Below, piece by piece: positions 12,728-25,990 of a DNA stretch of 64,000 nucleotides (its first letter is position 1; the number at the start of each line of letters is the position of its first letter). Origin of the DNA: Rutidosis leptorrhynchoides (Eukaryota; Streptophyta; Magnoliopsida; Asterales; Asteraceae); assembly GCF_046630445.1 (NCBI RefSeq), contig NC_092338.1:152878501-152942500 (forward strand), read 5' to 3'. The notes below the pieces were generated by a model. The model saw only the letters and a list, made by a program, of their open reading frames with translations, was not told the origin of the DNA and did no database searches. A program made the position numbers and the translations under genes.

Positions 12728-12795
12728 AAATGGCTGATTGGTTAAGGGTGTTGGTGATTACCAAAAGGTCGCGGGTTCGAATCTCTTCTAGGACA
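12728..12795 (+). promoter_or_regulatory. tRNA-like Pol III module in LARD 5' LTR
   Basis: A box TGGCTGATTGG (12731-12741) fits TRGYNNANNNG exactly; B box GGTTCGAATCT (12774-12784) fits GGTTCGANNCY exactly; 32 bases lie between them. TTGG/CCAA could form a short anticodon-like stem, but the T-stem pairs poorly and no full cloverleaf forms, so this is a SINE- or tRNA-derived fragment and not a working tRNA gene. It lies about 70 bp downstream of the TATA box. Confidence 0.7.
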
Positions 12796-13461
12796 TTTCT
12801 TTTAGTGAAGCTTTCGAATGGTATAATCATTTAGCTTTCATTTTTATTATCATTATTAATTATTAATATTATTATCATCATGAAAATAATATAAATTATT
12901 ATTATTTTTCGTAAATATTAGTATTAGTATCTTTTTACCAATAATAGAATTGTTAATATTAACATAGGTATTATTATTTATATTATCATGAGTAATATTA
13001 TTATGTAATTACAAAAATCATTATCATAACAATATTAACAGTAAAATCAATATTATTATTTTTATTAATACCATTATTATTATCACTAATGGAATTATTA
13101 ACATTATTACCTTTATTAATAAAAAAATTAAGTATTATAATTATTATTATTTTTACCATATTTAATATAATTTTAGTATTGTTATAATTACTATTTTTAA
13201 CAAACAACTGATATAAGTATATATACATAAAAATACTTAATATACATGACATAACAAAATTTATATTTTTTATATATAAAATGAATATAAGTTATTAATA
13301 TAAAAATTGTATCACTAATAATAATATATATATCTTTGTTCAACTACAAGTATATGTTTTAATATATATACAAATGATATAGGTTCGTGAATCCGAGGCC
13401 AACTCTGTGTTGTTCAATTGTTCAATATAGTCATATGTATTTTTACTACAAAATACATTAG

Positions 13462-14075
13462 GTGAGTTCATTTGATTCCCTTTTACTCTCTACATTTTTG
13501 GGGCTGAGAATACATGCAAATGTTTTTATTAACTGTTTTACAATAATTATATGAGTGAGTTTCATTTGCTCCCTTTTTAAATGCTTTTGCAATATATATT
13601 TTTGGGACTGAGAATACATGGGCTGCTTTTATAAATGTTTGACGAAATACACACAAGTACTTAAAACTACATTCTATGGCTGGATTATTAAACCAAATAT
13701 GCCCTTTTTATTAAGTCTGGTAATCTAAGAATTAGGGAACAGACACCCTAATTGACGCGAACTCTAAAGATAGATCTATCGGGCCCAACAAGCCCCATCC
13801 AAAGTACCAGATGCTTTAGTACTTCGAAATTTATATCATGTGAGAAGGAGGATCCTGAAATGATGGGGATATTCTTATATGCATATTGTGAATGTCGGTT
13901 ACCAGGTGTTCAATCCATATGAATGATATTTTTGTCTCTATGCATGGGACGTATGTTTACGAGAAATGGAAATATGAAATCTTGTGGTTTATTAAAATTA
14001 TGAAAAGATTATTTATGTTAAACTATTGAACTCACCAACCTTTTGATTGACACTTGAAAGCATGTTTATTCTCAG
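13462..14075 (+). other. Putative leader intron in LARD 5' LTR
   Basis: TTAG|GTGAGTTC at 13462 and TTATTCTCAG|GTAC ending 14075, 614 bp. The donor module is locally duplicated: a second GTGAGT at 13555 with its own GGGACTGAGAATACATG string would give 521 bp. Confidence 0.45.
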
Positions 14076-14399
14076 GTACGAAAGAAATCTTCCGCTGTGT
14101 AATTGCTCATTTTAAAGATATTACTTGGGGTCATTCATGACATATTTCAAAAGATGTTGCATTCGAGTCGTTGAGATCATCAAGATTATTATTAAATCAA
14201 TTATAGTTAGATATATTATAAAATGGTACGCATGCCGTCAACTTTCGATGTAATGAAATATTGTCTTTTCAAAAATGAATGCAATGTTTGTAAAATGTAT
14301 CATATAGAGGTCAAGTACCTCACGATGAAATCAACTATTGTGAATCGTTTATATTTGATACGGACTTCGTCCGGATGGATTAGGACGGGTCTTGACAGT

Positions 14400-14413
14400 T
14401 GGTATCAGAGCGG
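14400..14413 (+). other. Primer-binding site of LARD
   Basis: TGGTATCAGAGCGG two bases (GT) after the 5' LTR; initiator-tRNA-Met type. Confidence 0.95.
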
Positions 14414-14783
14414 TGGTCTTAGCGAACCGGGTCTTGCATTAGTGTGTCTAACTGATAGTCGTTAGGATGCATTAGTGAGTCTGGACTTCGACCTGGTCTG
14501 CATGTCAAAAAGTTTTGCTTTTCATTTTATGTTGAAAATTATTTGCTTATCATCCTTAAAGTCTAGACACGTTTTACTGCCTCTATTGCATAGACAGTGT
14601 ATAGATAAATTCATATCTTAGCGTATCTGTTATTGTTACCTTTGCCTGATAGCTTCTGTAGATTCCTCTGTAACTTATGGGATTTTAGTATTATATATGC
14701 ATATCTAAATTATGTATTGCAGGGTACTAATCTACATCCTATAATCTATTTCTTATCAAAAATCCTTCATCTGATCGTACGAG

Positions 14784-15317
14784 ATGAATCCCTCAACCAG
14801 TTCGAGTCCCTCAAATTTCGATAGCTATTCCGATTGTTATTCCGACAGCTATTCAGATATGGATATTCACCTAAGCTCCGAAAGCGGTGTCACCAGAATG
14901 AATCCATCAATCAGCCACCCCCAATTCATCTGATGGATTCGTAGTCGACTTAATCAATGGAGATGCGAAGAAGGCGATTCTTTTCACCAACCGAATTTGC
15001 CTCTTGACGAAGAACCCGAAGCACTTACCAGTGAACTAGTCCGAAACACTATTTTCACCCTCATTTCCCGAATATCTCACCATGATTATATTCTATCTAA
15101 AATTCTAAACCTCATTCATCCGCTCGTCCGAACCGACAATCATTCCGGTGTAATAGAAGAAGTCATTGAGCTTTGCGCTTGAGTAATGGCTCTGGAGAAT
15201 ATGGTGCAAAATGTACCAGCTTCAGCAACATCACTGGCACCAACAGTACCACCAGTAACAGCACCAGTACCATCAAAAATCCATGCCTCAACATCTCATC
15301 CTATATCTCGAGCATAA
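14784..15317 (+). pseudogene. Gag-like N-terminal remnant in LARD interior
   Basis: ATG at 14784 opens a Ser/Asp-rich 49-codon frame (MNPSTSSSPS, repeated SYSD motifs) closed by TGA at 14931. After a frame change, 14997-15182 encodes a segment with EALTSELVRNTIFTLISRIS, stops at TGA 15180, and the same frame continues (VMALENMVQN, then an Ala/Pro/Val/Thr-rich stretch) to TAA 15315. That TGA could be a mutated CGA. I do not recognise the family beyond a gag-like leader; it cannot give a working protein. Confidence 0.5.
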
Positions 15318-18231
15318 TCATCGTTCTATATGACGTTCTATATCATTTATCTTCATTCTATATGACGATTATGTAATCTCTAATGTTTTAGAGATTATAT
15401 ATTCTTGTTCTAACGGTAAATCAAATGAGTTTAATATCATATTGACTCATTAAATCCATGATTACATCTGAAGAAAATATATATGTATATATTTTCATAA
15501 AGATTGTAATTAAAAATTCTTTCGTACAAACTGTTAATGGTGAAAATATTTTAACGGGTAGGTAATACCCGAGGAATATTTAGATTTCACATTAATAAGT
15601 TACACTGTACAATCTTCGAATCTGATTCAACAGTCATTCACTATCCTACTTACATCCATAGATATACGAATCCGTTCACCGCAGAATAACCATTTTCATC
15701 CAATTTCATATTTGGATTTTGATTTATCAGAATTCAACAAGTGGCATAATGAAGAAAACATTTGACAAAATAAAATTTGTTAGAAACAAACAAATTAACT
15801 ATGAGAAATTTTGTTAAGAATCCACGCTAACTGTTCCTAGTTAATTGTTCCTAGCTAACTGATTACATTTTATTTATCGTAATTTAATTATCGCAATTTA
15901 CATTCTCGCAATTTTATTTATCGTCATTTAATTTCTGTTATTTACTTTACGCACTTTATTTATCGTTATTTAATTTCTGTTATTTATTTTACGCACTTTA
16001 GATATCGGGACACGTATACAAGGTTTTGACATATCATATCGACGCATCTATATATATTATTTGGAATCACCATAGACACACTATATGCAGTAATGATCGA
16101 GTTCTCTATACAGGGTTGAGGTTGATTCTACAATAATATATATAGTTTGAGTTGTGATTGAGTCTGAGACGTATACGGGTCACGACACGTATTAATTAAT
16201 TCGAATATAATATATTAAACTATATATGAATTACTGGACTGTAACTGTGGACTATCGACTGTGGACTAATAACATTGGACAATTAAAATGAATTAAAATA
16301 TTGATTATAACATATGAAACTAAATATTTCTTCAAGTTTGCCACTTGATTTCAACTTAAACCTCATTTGTATCTTGATGATTCCAATTTGCGTTCAAAGC
16401 TTTCATGATTCTTGAAAACACCTCAGTCGAGAAGATGAACCAACCGCACCTCATTTACGGAAGAAAAGATTGATGCGTATAATTATACACCTGAAAACTC
16501 TCGGAAACTGAGTAAACGTTTAACGCGTAGCTGTGCTAATTCCTTTAAGCGTTATTATTACCGAGAATAACTTTTCAATCTCTTTCCAAATTAGCCAGTT
16601 TTATCACAGCTCCAGCAAGTCAACTTCGACGTTTCATTCGAAACAACCCTATTATAACCTTGATATATATGAGTGCTCTTTTATTGTTACCGGGGAACCT
16701 TTCATATTCCATCATATTACCATTAGCGTTTAATCATCTAAAAACACAATTCTCCTGAAACCACCTCGAATTGATAACCGATGATTCAGATATCGTAGCA
16801 TTAAATGCAGAGAAAACAGAAAAATGGTAGATGGTCTAAACGGCCAAAAGTTTGATGATAAAGAAAGGAGTGTTAGGAACGCTTGATAGAAAATTTGGTA
16901 CTGAAAAACAGATTGAGCTAACTATGAAGGAGACCAAGGATAAATACAAGGACCAAACCCTATATTCAAAGGATCCAGGTAATTCTTGATCCGATGAAAT
17001 CTTTAGAGAATATCTTGCTCCGAAGTCATGTTAAAATCTTGCGGAAAATCTTTCTTCATCAATCATCGAACTTATAAATTCCAAAATATCATCATAAATA
17101 TCTTCGATATTTCTGAGGATATTTTCATAAATATTCGCGTCCAAAATTATTTATCTCTTCGTACTATCTGTATTACATCATAAAGGAAACTGTTTAGTTT
17201 CTATATTCTGTAAACTTTCGAGCTTAAAATACGAATGTTATTAAAGTAATGTTGGGAACTGATGCATGAGTTAGTATAATATAATGACACTTGATCAACG
17301 TGATTATATTACAGTAAGTCATGCTGAGTTTCTAATGGAACGTGATGATTCACAGATCATAACGTCATCATGTGCCATGTTACATAAATCTTTCATTCTG
17401 CTTAATTTCTTAACATATCAAGAAAATATATTCTTGATAGTTCTATCTTTCCGAATATTCTAGTAATTTACCAAATCAAGATCGTACCATTACGATTCCT
17501 TTCTTAGAACATTAACTATGTTAATTCCGAAATTCATAACTTCGAATTATGGACCATTATTTGTTGTACTTAGAGTCGAGAAGAGAATAAAAAGGCAAAG
17601 AGCTCCGAAATATAAGCGAAGAAATTAAGCTCAACAACAACACCAAAATTAAAAACCGTGTATATCAATGCGTATAGCAATATAAAGACACGAGAGAATG
17701 AAAAACACTATAACTCCAAGGTAATGGTAGAGGAAAATAACTTCCTCCGGTGGTAGATGAAAAAGAAGAATGACTGATATGAAAGTTAGGAGTATATCAA
17801 GAATCAGAACTGGATGGAGCATATTAACGAATGCTTTAGAGTATGAATTGAGGAGAAAGAATAGAAGGTGTAACCTGTGGAAATAAGGAAAAAGAAGGGA
17901 GTGGATTTATAGTGAAATGTCTGACAAAACAATCGAAAAAGATTATTGCATTTAATCAAAGAAGATCCTGATTTCCTAAAATCGCCGAAGAACCAAATGT
18001 TATTACGAAGATTTTCTTTAAATTCCATGAATTCCGGAAATCAATCGTAACTACGTCATCGGTTAAAACGAATCTACATTTACTCATTTCAAACTTTTAT
18101 GATAGCTTCACTCGTACTCTTCGAGTAATCGAATTGTTTTATCTATATTAATCAATAATGATAAAACTCTATTCATCAACTCATATTCGTCATGAAAATA
18201 TTTTTATTGTTAGCCATGACGACCTTACTTA
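15318..18231 (+). other. Non-coding LARD interior
   Basis: No protein domain on either strand. Contains short imperfect repeats (TTTATCGTNATTTAATT type, 15880-15990) and scattered short frames without family features. Probably decayed filler retained for genome length or packaging. Confidence 0.7.
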
Positions 18232-18266
18232 AATTTTGGGACGAAATTTCTTTAACGGGTAGGTAC
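18232..18266 (+). other. Polypurine tract and conserved 3' motif of LARD
   Basis: AAATTTTGGGACGAAATTTC then TTTAACGGGTAGGTAC directly before the 3' LTR. Nearly identical to the 3' end of the coding Tekay-type elements here. Confidence 0.75.
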
Positions 18267-20691
18267 TGTGATGACCCGGAAATTTCCAACCAAATTTAAA
18301 CTTGATCTTTATATTATTTCGACACGATAAGCAAAGTCTGTAAGGTTGAGTCTTAAAAAGTTTGAACTGTTTCATATATTCAATTGACTTTTGACTGCTC
18401 TCGACGATTCACGAACAATTAATTGTAGATAGATATGTGTGTATGTATATATAAATAATAATTCGAAATATAATTTGAAGTATTATATGTTGTTGTTATA
18501 AAAAAAATTAATAAAATAAAAATAGGATATTATAATAATTATTATTTAAAATATATCTCTATATATAAATAAAGTATATTAAAAATAAATATTAAATGAT
18601 TATAATACTCGTTTAATGTTCCGATTAATAATAAGCAAGTGACGTTCAAACTTATATGATTTTAGAAATAAACGGTGACCTGAAAAATGAGTGATGTAAA
18701 ATTTGATACAAGTAATTTGTTACATCATTATTAATAATTTTAGAATTATTATTATTATTATTTTTTTCTTTTCTTTTTTACCACTAGAAATCATTATTTT
18801 TATAACTATCATTATTATTAATAATAATACAATTTGTGATTTTAATCATTAAATAAAATTTTATTACTATTATTATTATTATTGTTATTAATGATAATAA
18901 TAATAATAATCAAAGTATTATTATTAATATATGTATTTCTATTAATTAATACTATATGAAAATATATATCCGATTGAGTTCTCTATTAAACTGAATCCAG
19001 TTTTGTTCTGCCTGTTAAAAGTAATGGAATCAAGACTTTATTGTTATAAGACAATCGTTAAAACACAAAAATCTGTTTAATGTCCTTTTCTACTTTCCGA
19101 ATTTCTTATTGATTGAAATCTATGACTACATTCACTTGTAATTGATTGGTAATTACTGTATCTAATTGTTGAATTAAACTCAATACATCCAAATTTGGCT
19201 AGCAATCTCCATCGCCTTTATTATTATTTTTTCTCTTTCTTTTATGTACTCGAATATCTTCCTGTCGACCAATACTCACTACAAAACAACCCTTGTCAAT
19301 TTTATGAACAACATCAACTTATTCAATTACTAATACAACCCTTTAACCACTACAACTTGAATTTAAAAACAGATGAAAAGGGAGTCGTCCCTTGTTCTTG
19401 AAACCATTTTTATCAACACCTTCTAAATCCTACCTGCTACTACAACTATTTGTATTTAATCGAATCAAACAAACCTGCAAAAATTGCTAATGCTCGCTGC
19501 TATAACCTGTCTGTTCCCCGTTTCTGTTTTGAGCAAACCCGATTCACCATCGATAATTATTATGGCTGTTTTTCTCCTTCTGTTTATCTGTTGCAGCCAG
19601 AACCAAACACCCTTGTCACCTGCTGCTGTGTTCCCTGTTTTTACACCACCAAAATCACCCTATCCCCACCACCTGCCATAGCCATCGAACTACAAGCATT
19701 TTTTTTTCTCATCTCTTTCTCAAACATAAATTGCCCAAGAACAATACCTAATTGTTTTCCTGCTTTCGATTTACAGTCAATTGATACCACTATAGTTATG
19801 TTTCGGTTTCAACAACCTCAACCCAACAACGAACAACACACTTGTGCTTTATATTTCCTCTTTCTGATTCCAACACCGTAAACCCACAATCAAAACCTGC
19901 CCATTTAACTTCTATGTAATTAGACATTGAACTGTTCGCTAAAATTCTTTCTTTCTTTACTTTCTATTTTTCCTTTGAAATCACAACCATCAAATAAATT
20001 ATTTTCTTTTGATCGAACAATATCATAAATATGCAATTAGGGTATTTGCCTTACCTTCTGTTCGATGTAAACCAGAACCAAACCAATTTTTACATCATTG
20101 AAACTGCTACTGCTCCTGTTAGACTTCTGTTGGATGACTGATTGTATTCATGTATTTTTACAGCCATTCAATGATCAAAATTGCCACCATCAAGTTCCTG
20201 CTATGCTACAACTTGTTTCGATTTGGTTTTAAACAATCCAAACTAATCACCAATCTTCAATTTCATCGCTAACCGCTGCTATTGATACTTCTGTTTTCTT
20301 GTTTGATTCAAGACACAACCGAACACCACTTGTTTAAGCTGCTGTTTCTCCGTTCGAAATCCATGGCACTTACCTTCTTCTTCGTCTGATTGATAGATCG
20401 ATTAAAAATTTCCCATAGCTCCATGAACCGTGATTTATTCTAGCGATTTGCTTTTGTTTTTTTTTTCGATGTGTTTGAAGCCGACAACAGGACATATTCC
20501 TTTCCTATTTGATTTCCAAACCTAACCCACAATAATTAATTAACATCGGGCCATTAATAATACTACTAATGCTAAGTGGGCTTGTGAAGTAGTTTGGGCC
20601 GAGGTCCCTCTGTTGGGTCTATATAAACGATACATGATAGATGAAGGTCACGGGTTAAATATTTCTAGATATGATTTTATTCAGAAAAATT

Positions 20692-20760
20692 GAAATGGCT
20701 GATTGGTTAAGGGTGTTGGTGATTACCAAAAGGTCGCGAGTTCGAATCTCTTCTAGGACA
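20692..20760 (+). promoter_or_regulatory. tRNA-like module, 3' LTR copy
   Basis: Same module; A box intact (20696-20706), B box changed to AGTTCGAATCT (20739-20749), a G-to-A change that weakens the consensus. Confidence 0.65.
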
Positions 20761-21422
20761 TTTATTTTAGTGAAGCTTTCGAAGGGTATAATCATTTAGC
20801 TTTCATTTTTATTATCATTATTAATTATTAATATTATTATCATCATGAAAATAATATAAATTATTATTATTTTTCGTAAATATTAGTATTAGTATCTTTT
20901 TACCAATAATAGAATTGTTAATATTAACATAGGTATTATTATTTATATTATCATGAGTAATATTATTATGTAATTACAAAAATCATTATCATAACAATAT
21001 TAACAGTAAAATCAATATTATTATTATCAATACCATTATTATTATCACTAATGGAATTATTAGCATTATTACCTTTATTAATAAAAAAATTAAGTATTAT
21101 AATTATTATTATTTTTACCATATTTAATATAATTTTAGTATTGTTATAATTACTATTTTTAACAAACAACTGATATAAATATATATACATAAAAATACTT
21201 AATATACATGACATAACAAAATTTATATTTTTATATATAAAATGAATATAAGTTATTAATATAAAAATTGTATCACTAATAATAATATATATATCTTTGT
21301 TCAACTACAAGTATATGTTTTAATATATATACAAATGATATAGGTTCGTGAATCCGAGGCCAACTCTGTGTTGTTCAATTGTTCAATATAGTCATATGTA
21401 TTTTTACTACAAAATACATTAG

Positions 21423-22036
21423 GTGAGTTCATTTGATTCCCTTTTACTCTCTACATTTTTGAGGCTGAGAATACATGCAAATGTTTTTATTAACTGTTTT
21501 ACAATAATTATATGAGTGAGTTTCATTTGCTCTCTTTTTAAATGCTTTTGCAATATATATTTTTGGGACTGAGAATACATGCGCTGCTTTTATAAATGTT
21601 TGACGAAATAGACACAAGTACTTAAAACTACATTCTATGGCTGGATTATTAAACCGAATATGCCCTTTTTATTAAGTCTGGTAATCTAAGAATTAGGGAA
21701 CAGACACCCTAATTGACGCGAACTCTAAAGATAGATCTATCGGGTCCAACAAGCCCCATCCAAAGTACCAGATGCTTTAGTACTTCGAAATTTATATCAT
21801 GTCCGAAGGAGGATCCCGGAATGATAGGGATATTCTTATATGCATATTGTGAATGTCAGTTACCAGGTGTTCAATCCATATGAATGATATTTTTGTCTCT
21901 ATGCATGGGACGTATGTTTACGAGAAATAGAAATATGAAATCTTGTGGTCTATTAAAATTATAAAATGATTATTTATGTTAAACTAATGAACTCACCAAC
22001 CTTTTGGTTGACACTTGAAAGCATGTTTATTCTCAG
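21423..22036 (+). other. Putative leader intron in LARD 3' LTR
   Basis: Same modules and the same 614-bp spacing as in the 5' LTR. Confidence 0.4.
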
Positions 22037-22358
22037 GTACGAAAGAAATCTTCCGCTGTGTAATTGCTCATTTTAAAGATATTACTTGGGGTCATTCATG
22101 ACATATTTCAAAAGACGTTGCATTCGAGTCGTTGAGATCATCAAGATTATTATTAAATCAATTATAGTTAGATATATTATAAAATGGTATGCATGCCGTC
22201 AACTTTCGATGTAATGAAATATTGTCTTTTCAAAAACGAATGCAATATTTGTAAAATGAATCATATAGAGGTCAAGTACCTCGCGATGAAATCAACTATT
22301 GTGAATCGTTTATATTCGATACGGACTTCGTCCGGATGGATTAGGACTGGTCTTGACA

Positions 22359-23844
22359 AAAATTAGGATCCATACGAGTATCCATAGCTGAGATAACGAT
22401 TGCTCTACCGTAAGTGAGTCCAAAGTTTTTCCTATTTAAGAACTTTGTCCTTAAGTGTCTAGAGTGTCTATATGCGTAACAAATTTTCGGGTTATCATTT
22501 ATGCAATCAAGGCCCTTCTTGTACAGTATCTGGGCTACGTGGTTATTCTTTCCCTACCTCTAATAGACCATAATGCGTATACTAAAGTGGTTCCTACCAA
22601 GATTTTCTCTGAATCACTTCATATTCCTTACATAGTAACATTGGGACTTCTGCATGATTCACTTCAATATAATTACGCTGGCCTGGCGTCATTGTATTGT
22701 ACTAAATCGTACGTTCGTTCCAATATCACTCCATATGGTCAATGTAATGTGATCACTTCCAGTTCTACTCAATTTCATCCAACGGTGCTTTATCTATGCT
22801 ATCTCAAAACAAAATCTACATAATTAATCTCACGGTTTCTCGGTATGGGTACGTAAGTTCCGTAGGTCATGCACCAATGCCTAAATGTCCCGAAATTTCT
22901 TCAAAATGTTAAGGTTCAGGTAACGTCGTTAGGTTCCTTTCTAGAAATTCTATCTGGGTCTCGCGTCGAGTTGTACGTGTAGCAAGTAGTAATACGATAT
23001 GTCTTGAGGCGACTCCCAACTCTTTGGGTATGGCTGAGCATCAGTAGAAGGCACTCTGACCTTGTGAAAGGAGATGTCCTCCTGACTTCCCCAATGCCTA
23101 AGAGTGTTAGGGTCCTAAATCCAGAAATGTCATCAGATCGTCAAGTAGTGGTGAAGAACGAAAGAGATAAGTGACGGTCATGAAAGCGTACGAGATACGA
23201 GCCATCTTGCGGGAACTGAACAACCTTCGAATGTTCACACGTCGTACGTGGCTATTTAGAGTGAGCTCAGGGTGCGGTTACTCCGACAAATCCTCCAATA
23301 TCTCCTCCTCCGAGGATCAACTTTAGTGGGCGTGTAATCCGAGGGGTACTCCTCCTAGATTGCGTGAAGAATCGTTTCGATCTCCAGAACAGTGGAACGA
23401 TAGTAACATGTGGATTACAATACCAATCCTTAGGGTTAGACGTGTGGGAAAAGGGTTCAGAAAAAAATCTGAACTAGGAAAGGTAAGTTTTCCAAGTCGG
23501 TACAGCGAATAGCAGGCATGAAGCAAGCACGTAATCAGGCACTACAGCAACCTAGATCATCTACAGCAGTATATAGCATGGCAGTATTAACAGTACTAAA
23601 CAAAAGTAACATGCAATCGAAAGCAGATAGTAGTATGCAGTAGCGAGGATAAGCAATAGCATACAGCGAGTTCACATAGCAGTAGGGGTAAGCAGTAGCA
23701 TGCAGCAGATCATATGGCAGTATAAGTAGTAACATGAATCAGTAGTAAGCAGTAACAAGTAAACGAGCAAGTTGTAGATTAGTCCTATTAGTGAATCCTA
23801 CTTGGTCCGGTCTAGACTCACTAATGCAACCTAATTCCCTACAA
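22359..23844 (-). other. Interior of decayed family-C Ty3 element
   Basis: Lies between the LARD and the family-C primer-binding site. No recognisable gag frame remains on the minus strand; the 122-codon plus-strand frame at 22455 has no family features. It continues on the far side of the LARD at 10292. Confidence 0.6.
23535..23760. repeat. Degenerate AGCAGTA-type tandem repeat
   Basis: Imperfect CAGTA/GCAGTAGCA units repeated through about 225 bp. Low-complexity, no coding value. Confidence 0.7.
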
Positions 23845-23861
23845 CCAATGCTCTGATACCA
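23845..23861 (-). other. Primer-binding site of family-C element
   Basis: Minus strand TGGTATCAGAGCATTGG, two bases from the LTR end; initiator-tRNA-Met type. Confidence 0.9.
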
Positions 23862-24210
23862 ACTGTGACGCCCCGTACAAAACCATCGTGTAAGGATCAT
23901 CAACAACAGGATCATCACAAGGCCAAACACTATATGCTGTTTGAAAACCAGTTTGCATTCAATAAAAGATAACGTTTTACAAAAGATAGCGTGCATCCTA
24001 CGAATAGGAGCATAAACATAATTATTTGACCCTAAGGTCGTTACAAAGCCATTGTTTGAAATTAACATAAACTACGAATGCAAAAAAAAAGTTTCATGAT
24101 TGAGACATCTCTAGTAATGCAGCGGATAACTAATACAGCAGGTCCTTAACAGCAATTCAATAACAGCATGACAACAAGTCTAACAGCGAAAGCAATAAAC
24201 CTCTAGGCAC

Positions 24211-24667
24211 CTGAGAAATACACGCTTAAAAAGTCAACACGAATGTTGGTGAGCTATAGTTTAAGTTGTAATAGTAACGTAAGGTAGGCCACGAGATTTC
24301 AGTGTAACAAACAGTATGAAAAGTATATGTATAACCGTGGGCACCCGGTAACTAGACTTAACGTTTATAACCCTCTGAAAGTACACTTGGCGAGTACGTA
24401 TGTTCACGAAGTATTAAACACCCGTTAAATGCTAGCGCGTCTAGCCCGAGTGGGGATGTCAAACCCTATGGATCCATATCTAAGATTCGCGTTCACCTGT
24501 TCAAAAACCAATGACTAAACGTTACCGTGCTAAGGGGAATGTTTATGCCGTTGTATAACCCACACACATATAAAGTTTAAGTACTCGTGCCTAGTATGTA
24601 AAATGTAAAAAGCGCATGTATTCTCAGTCCCAAAATAATTAAAGTAAAAAGGGATGCTATAACTCAC
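24211..24667 (-). other. Putative leader intron in family-C LTR
   Basis: Minus strand ACT|GTGAGTTATAGC at 24667 and TTTCTCAG|GTGC at 24211, 457 bp. Confidence 0.45.
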
Positions 24668-25509
24668 AGTGATAAAAGCGGAAAAGTCGGTACTGAAAGT
24701 ACGCAAGTAGTAAGTCGGTCCGAAAGGTCGTCAACCTAAATCAAAGGTTACTAGGTCAGTAGGTTGTCCTTATAAGTTCTAATAGTGCATAAAATAAGTT
24801 TAAGTGTCATCATCATCATCATTCATCATCATAAAAACTAAGTAAGTTCGACAAGAATAGGGATCGAAACAATAGGCTAACTTCGGTCAGCTGCTACGAC
24901 CTCTACGTAAATCGAAAAGATGCATAGTCAGTGGCTATGGCTCCGTATATGAGTCCCCTAACAGCTGACCAATTTTCAGAACCTAACACGTCTTTGTTTG
25001 ACCGTGGCGACAGTTTAAGTGCGAGTAGGTCAGAAATTTCAGCACAACGTTAATAGGGTGTAGTGACTCTCGGAGGGCCATAAATCCTAAACCGTAACTC
25101 GGATTAAGATGAGGCCTAAACAGAAAATCATCTAATCGAACCGAACTAACTGAAAATCAACTTTCCAGTAGCCCAGGTGGCTTGATCTGATACGAAAATC
25201 AGTGGACAAGTGCTCTAGTGGGGTTCTTGGTGCTTGATGCTCATCACGGTTCTCATCCTTGATGCTTGTAGCTTCAAGTGTACAACTCGTTGATGGGTTA
25301 GCATCACTTTGACTAAGATTCCACCATCAATACACAACATGTTAAGACCAAGTAAGAACACAACTCATTTATAAGTCTTAGATGGATGATGAACCAAGGT
25401 TACATCATATCCCTAGTCTTAACACAAATACAAGTCTTATTTACAAACAAAGTTACAAACTTTACATCAATCAAACAAGTATGAACATGATCTAAGTCAA
25501 ATGAAGTGA

Positions 25510-25990
25510 TGGAACCCTAAGCTAGAGAGCTTGGATCCCTTTCACACAATTTATAAGGTCACAAAGCTAGAAAGCTTGAACCTTTAGTGTTCTTGAACAT
25601 CTTGAAGCATAAATCTTGGATCTTTAAGTTTTATGAAGACCATAAACACAAGTTTTGATCTTTATAACAAAACAACAAGATCATAAGCTAGAAAACTTAG
25701 ATCCAACAACAAGATATGAAGATTCAAGCTAGAAAGCTTGCATCTTGGTTGTTCTTGAAGATCTTGAAGCATAAAGCTTGGATCTTGAAGATACATGAAG
25801 ATTACAAACAAAAGTTTGAATCTTTATCATAAAATAACAAGATTAAAGCATAAAAGAAGTAGATCTACAAAGTTGGTGAAGATTCAAAGCTAGAAAGCTT
25901 GAATCTTCCATGTTCTTGAAGGATTCATGCTTGAATCAACAAGATATAATCAAGATCAAAGCTAAAGAGCTTGATCTTCCATGATGATGA
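25510..25990. repeat. Dispersed AAGCTAGAAAGCTTG repeats in family-C LTR
   Basis: Imperfect copies near 25519, 25564, 25684, 25725, 25886 and 25955, alternating with CTTGAAGCATAAA(G/T)CTTGGATCTT. The core is nearly self-complementary (AAGCTAGAAAGCTT). Related copies in inverse orientation fill 42230-42880 of the solo LTR. Confidence 0.8.

Larger units (their letters stand above)
10293..14397 (+). repeat. 5' LTR of LARD-like element
   Basis: 4105 bp, direct copy at 18267-22358. Includes AT-rich trinucleotide stretches, a T22 run near 12480, a TATA box (CTATATAAACG, 12653-12663), a tRNA-like module and intron-like modules. Short open frames such as 11474-11756 are not conserved as proteins between the copies and are not genes. 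Confidence 0.95.
10293..22358 (+). mobile_element. LARD-like non-autonomous LTR retrotransposon, complete
   Basis: 12,066 bp, flanked by the 5-bp duplication AAAAT (10288-10292 and 22359-22363). LTRs are 4105 and 4092 bp, start TGTGATGACCCGG and end GGTCTTGACA. The 3869-bp interior has a Met-tRNA primer-binding site, a broken gag-like remnant and a polypurine tract, but no protease, RT or integrase. Very long LTRs around a long non-coding interior match what is known of LARDs. It must have been copied by enzymes supplied in trans; the Tekay-type 3' motif points to a chromovirus helper (inference). Confidence 0.9.
18267..22358 (+). repeat. 3' LTR of LARD-like element
   Basis: 4092 bp copy of 10293-14397 with scattered substitutions and small indels (for example a shorter T-run near 20455). 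Ends GGTCTTGACA and is followed by the AAAAT duplication. Confidence 0.95.

Noticed and set aside
12728-12795. A functional tRNA gene
   Set aside because: Promoter boxes fit, but acceptor and T-stems do not pair and the anticodon stem is short; called tRNA-like only.
22455-22823. 122-codon plus-strand frame in family-C interior
   Set aside because: Opposite strand to the element, no domain and no neighbouring gene signals.
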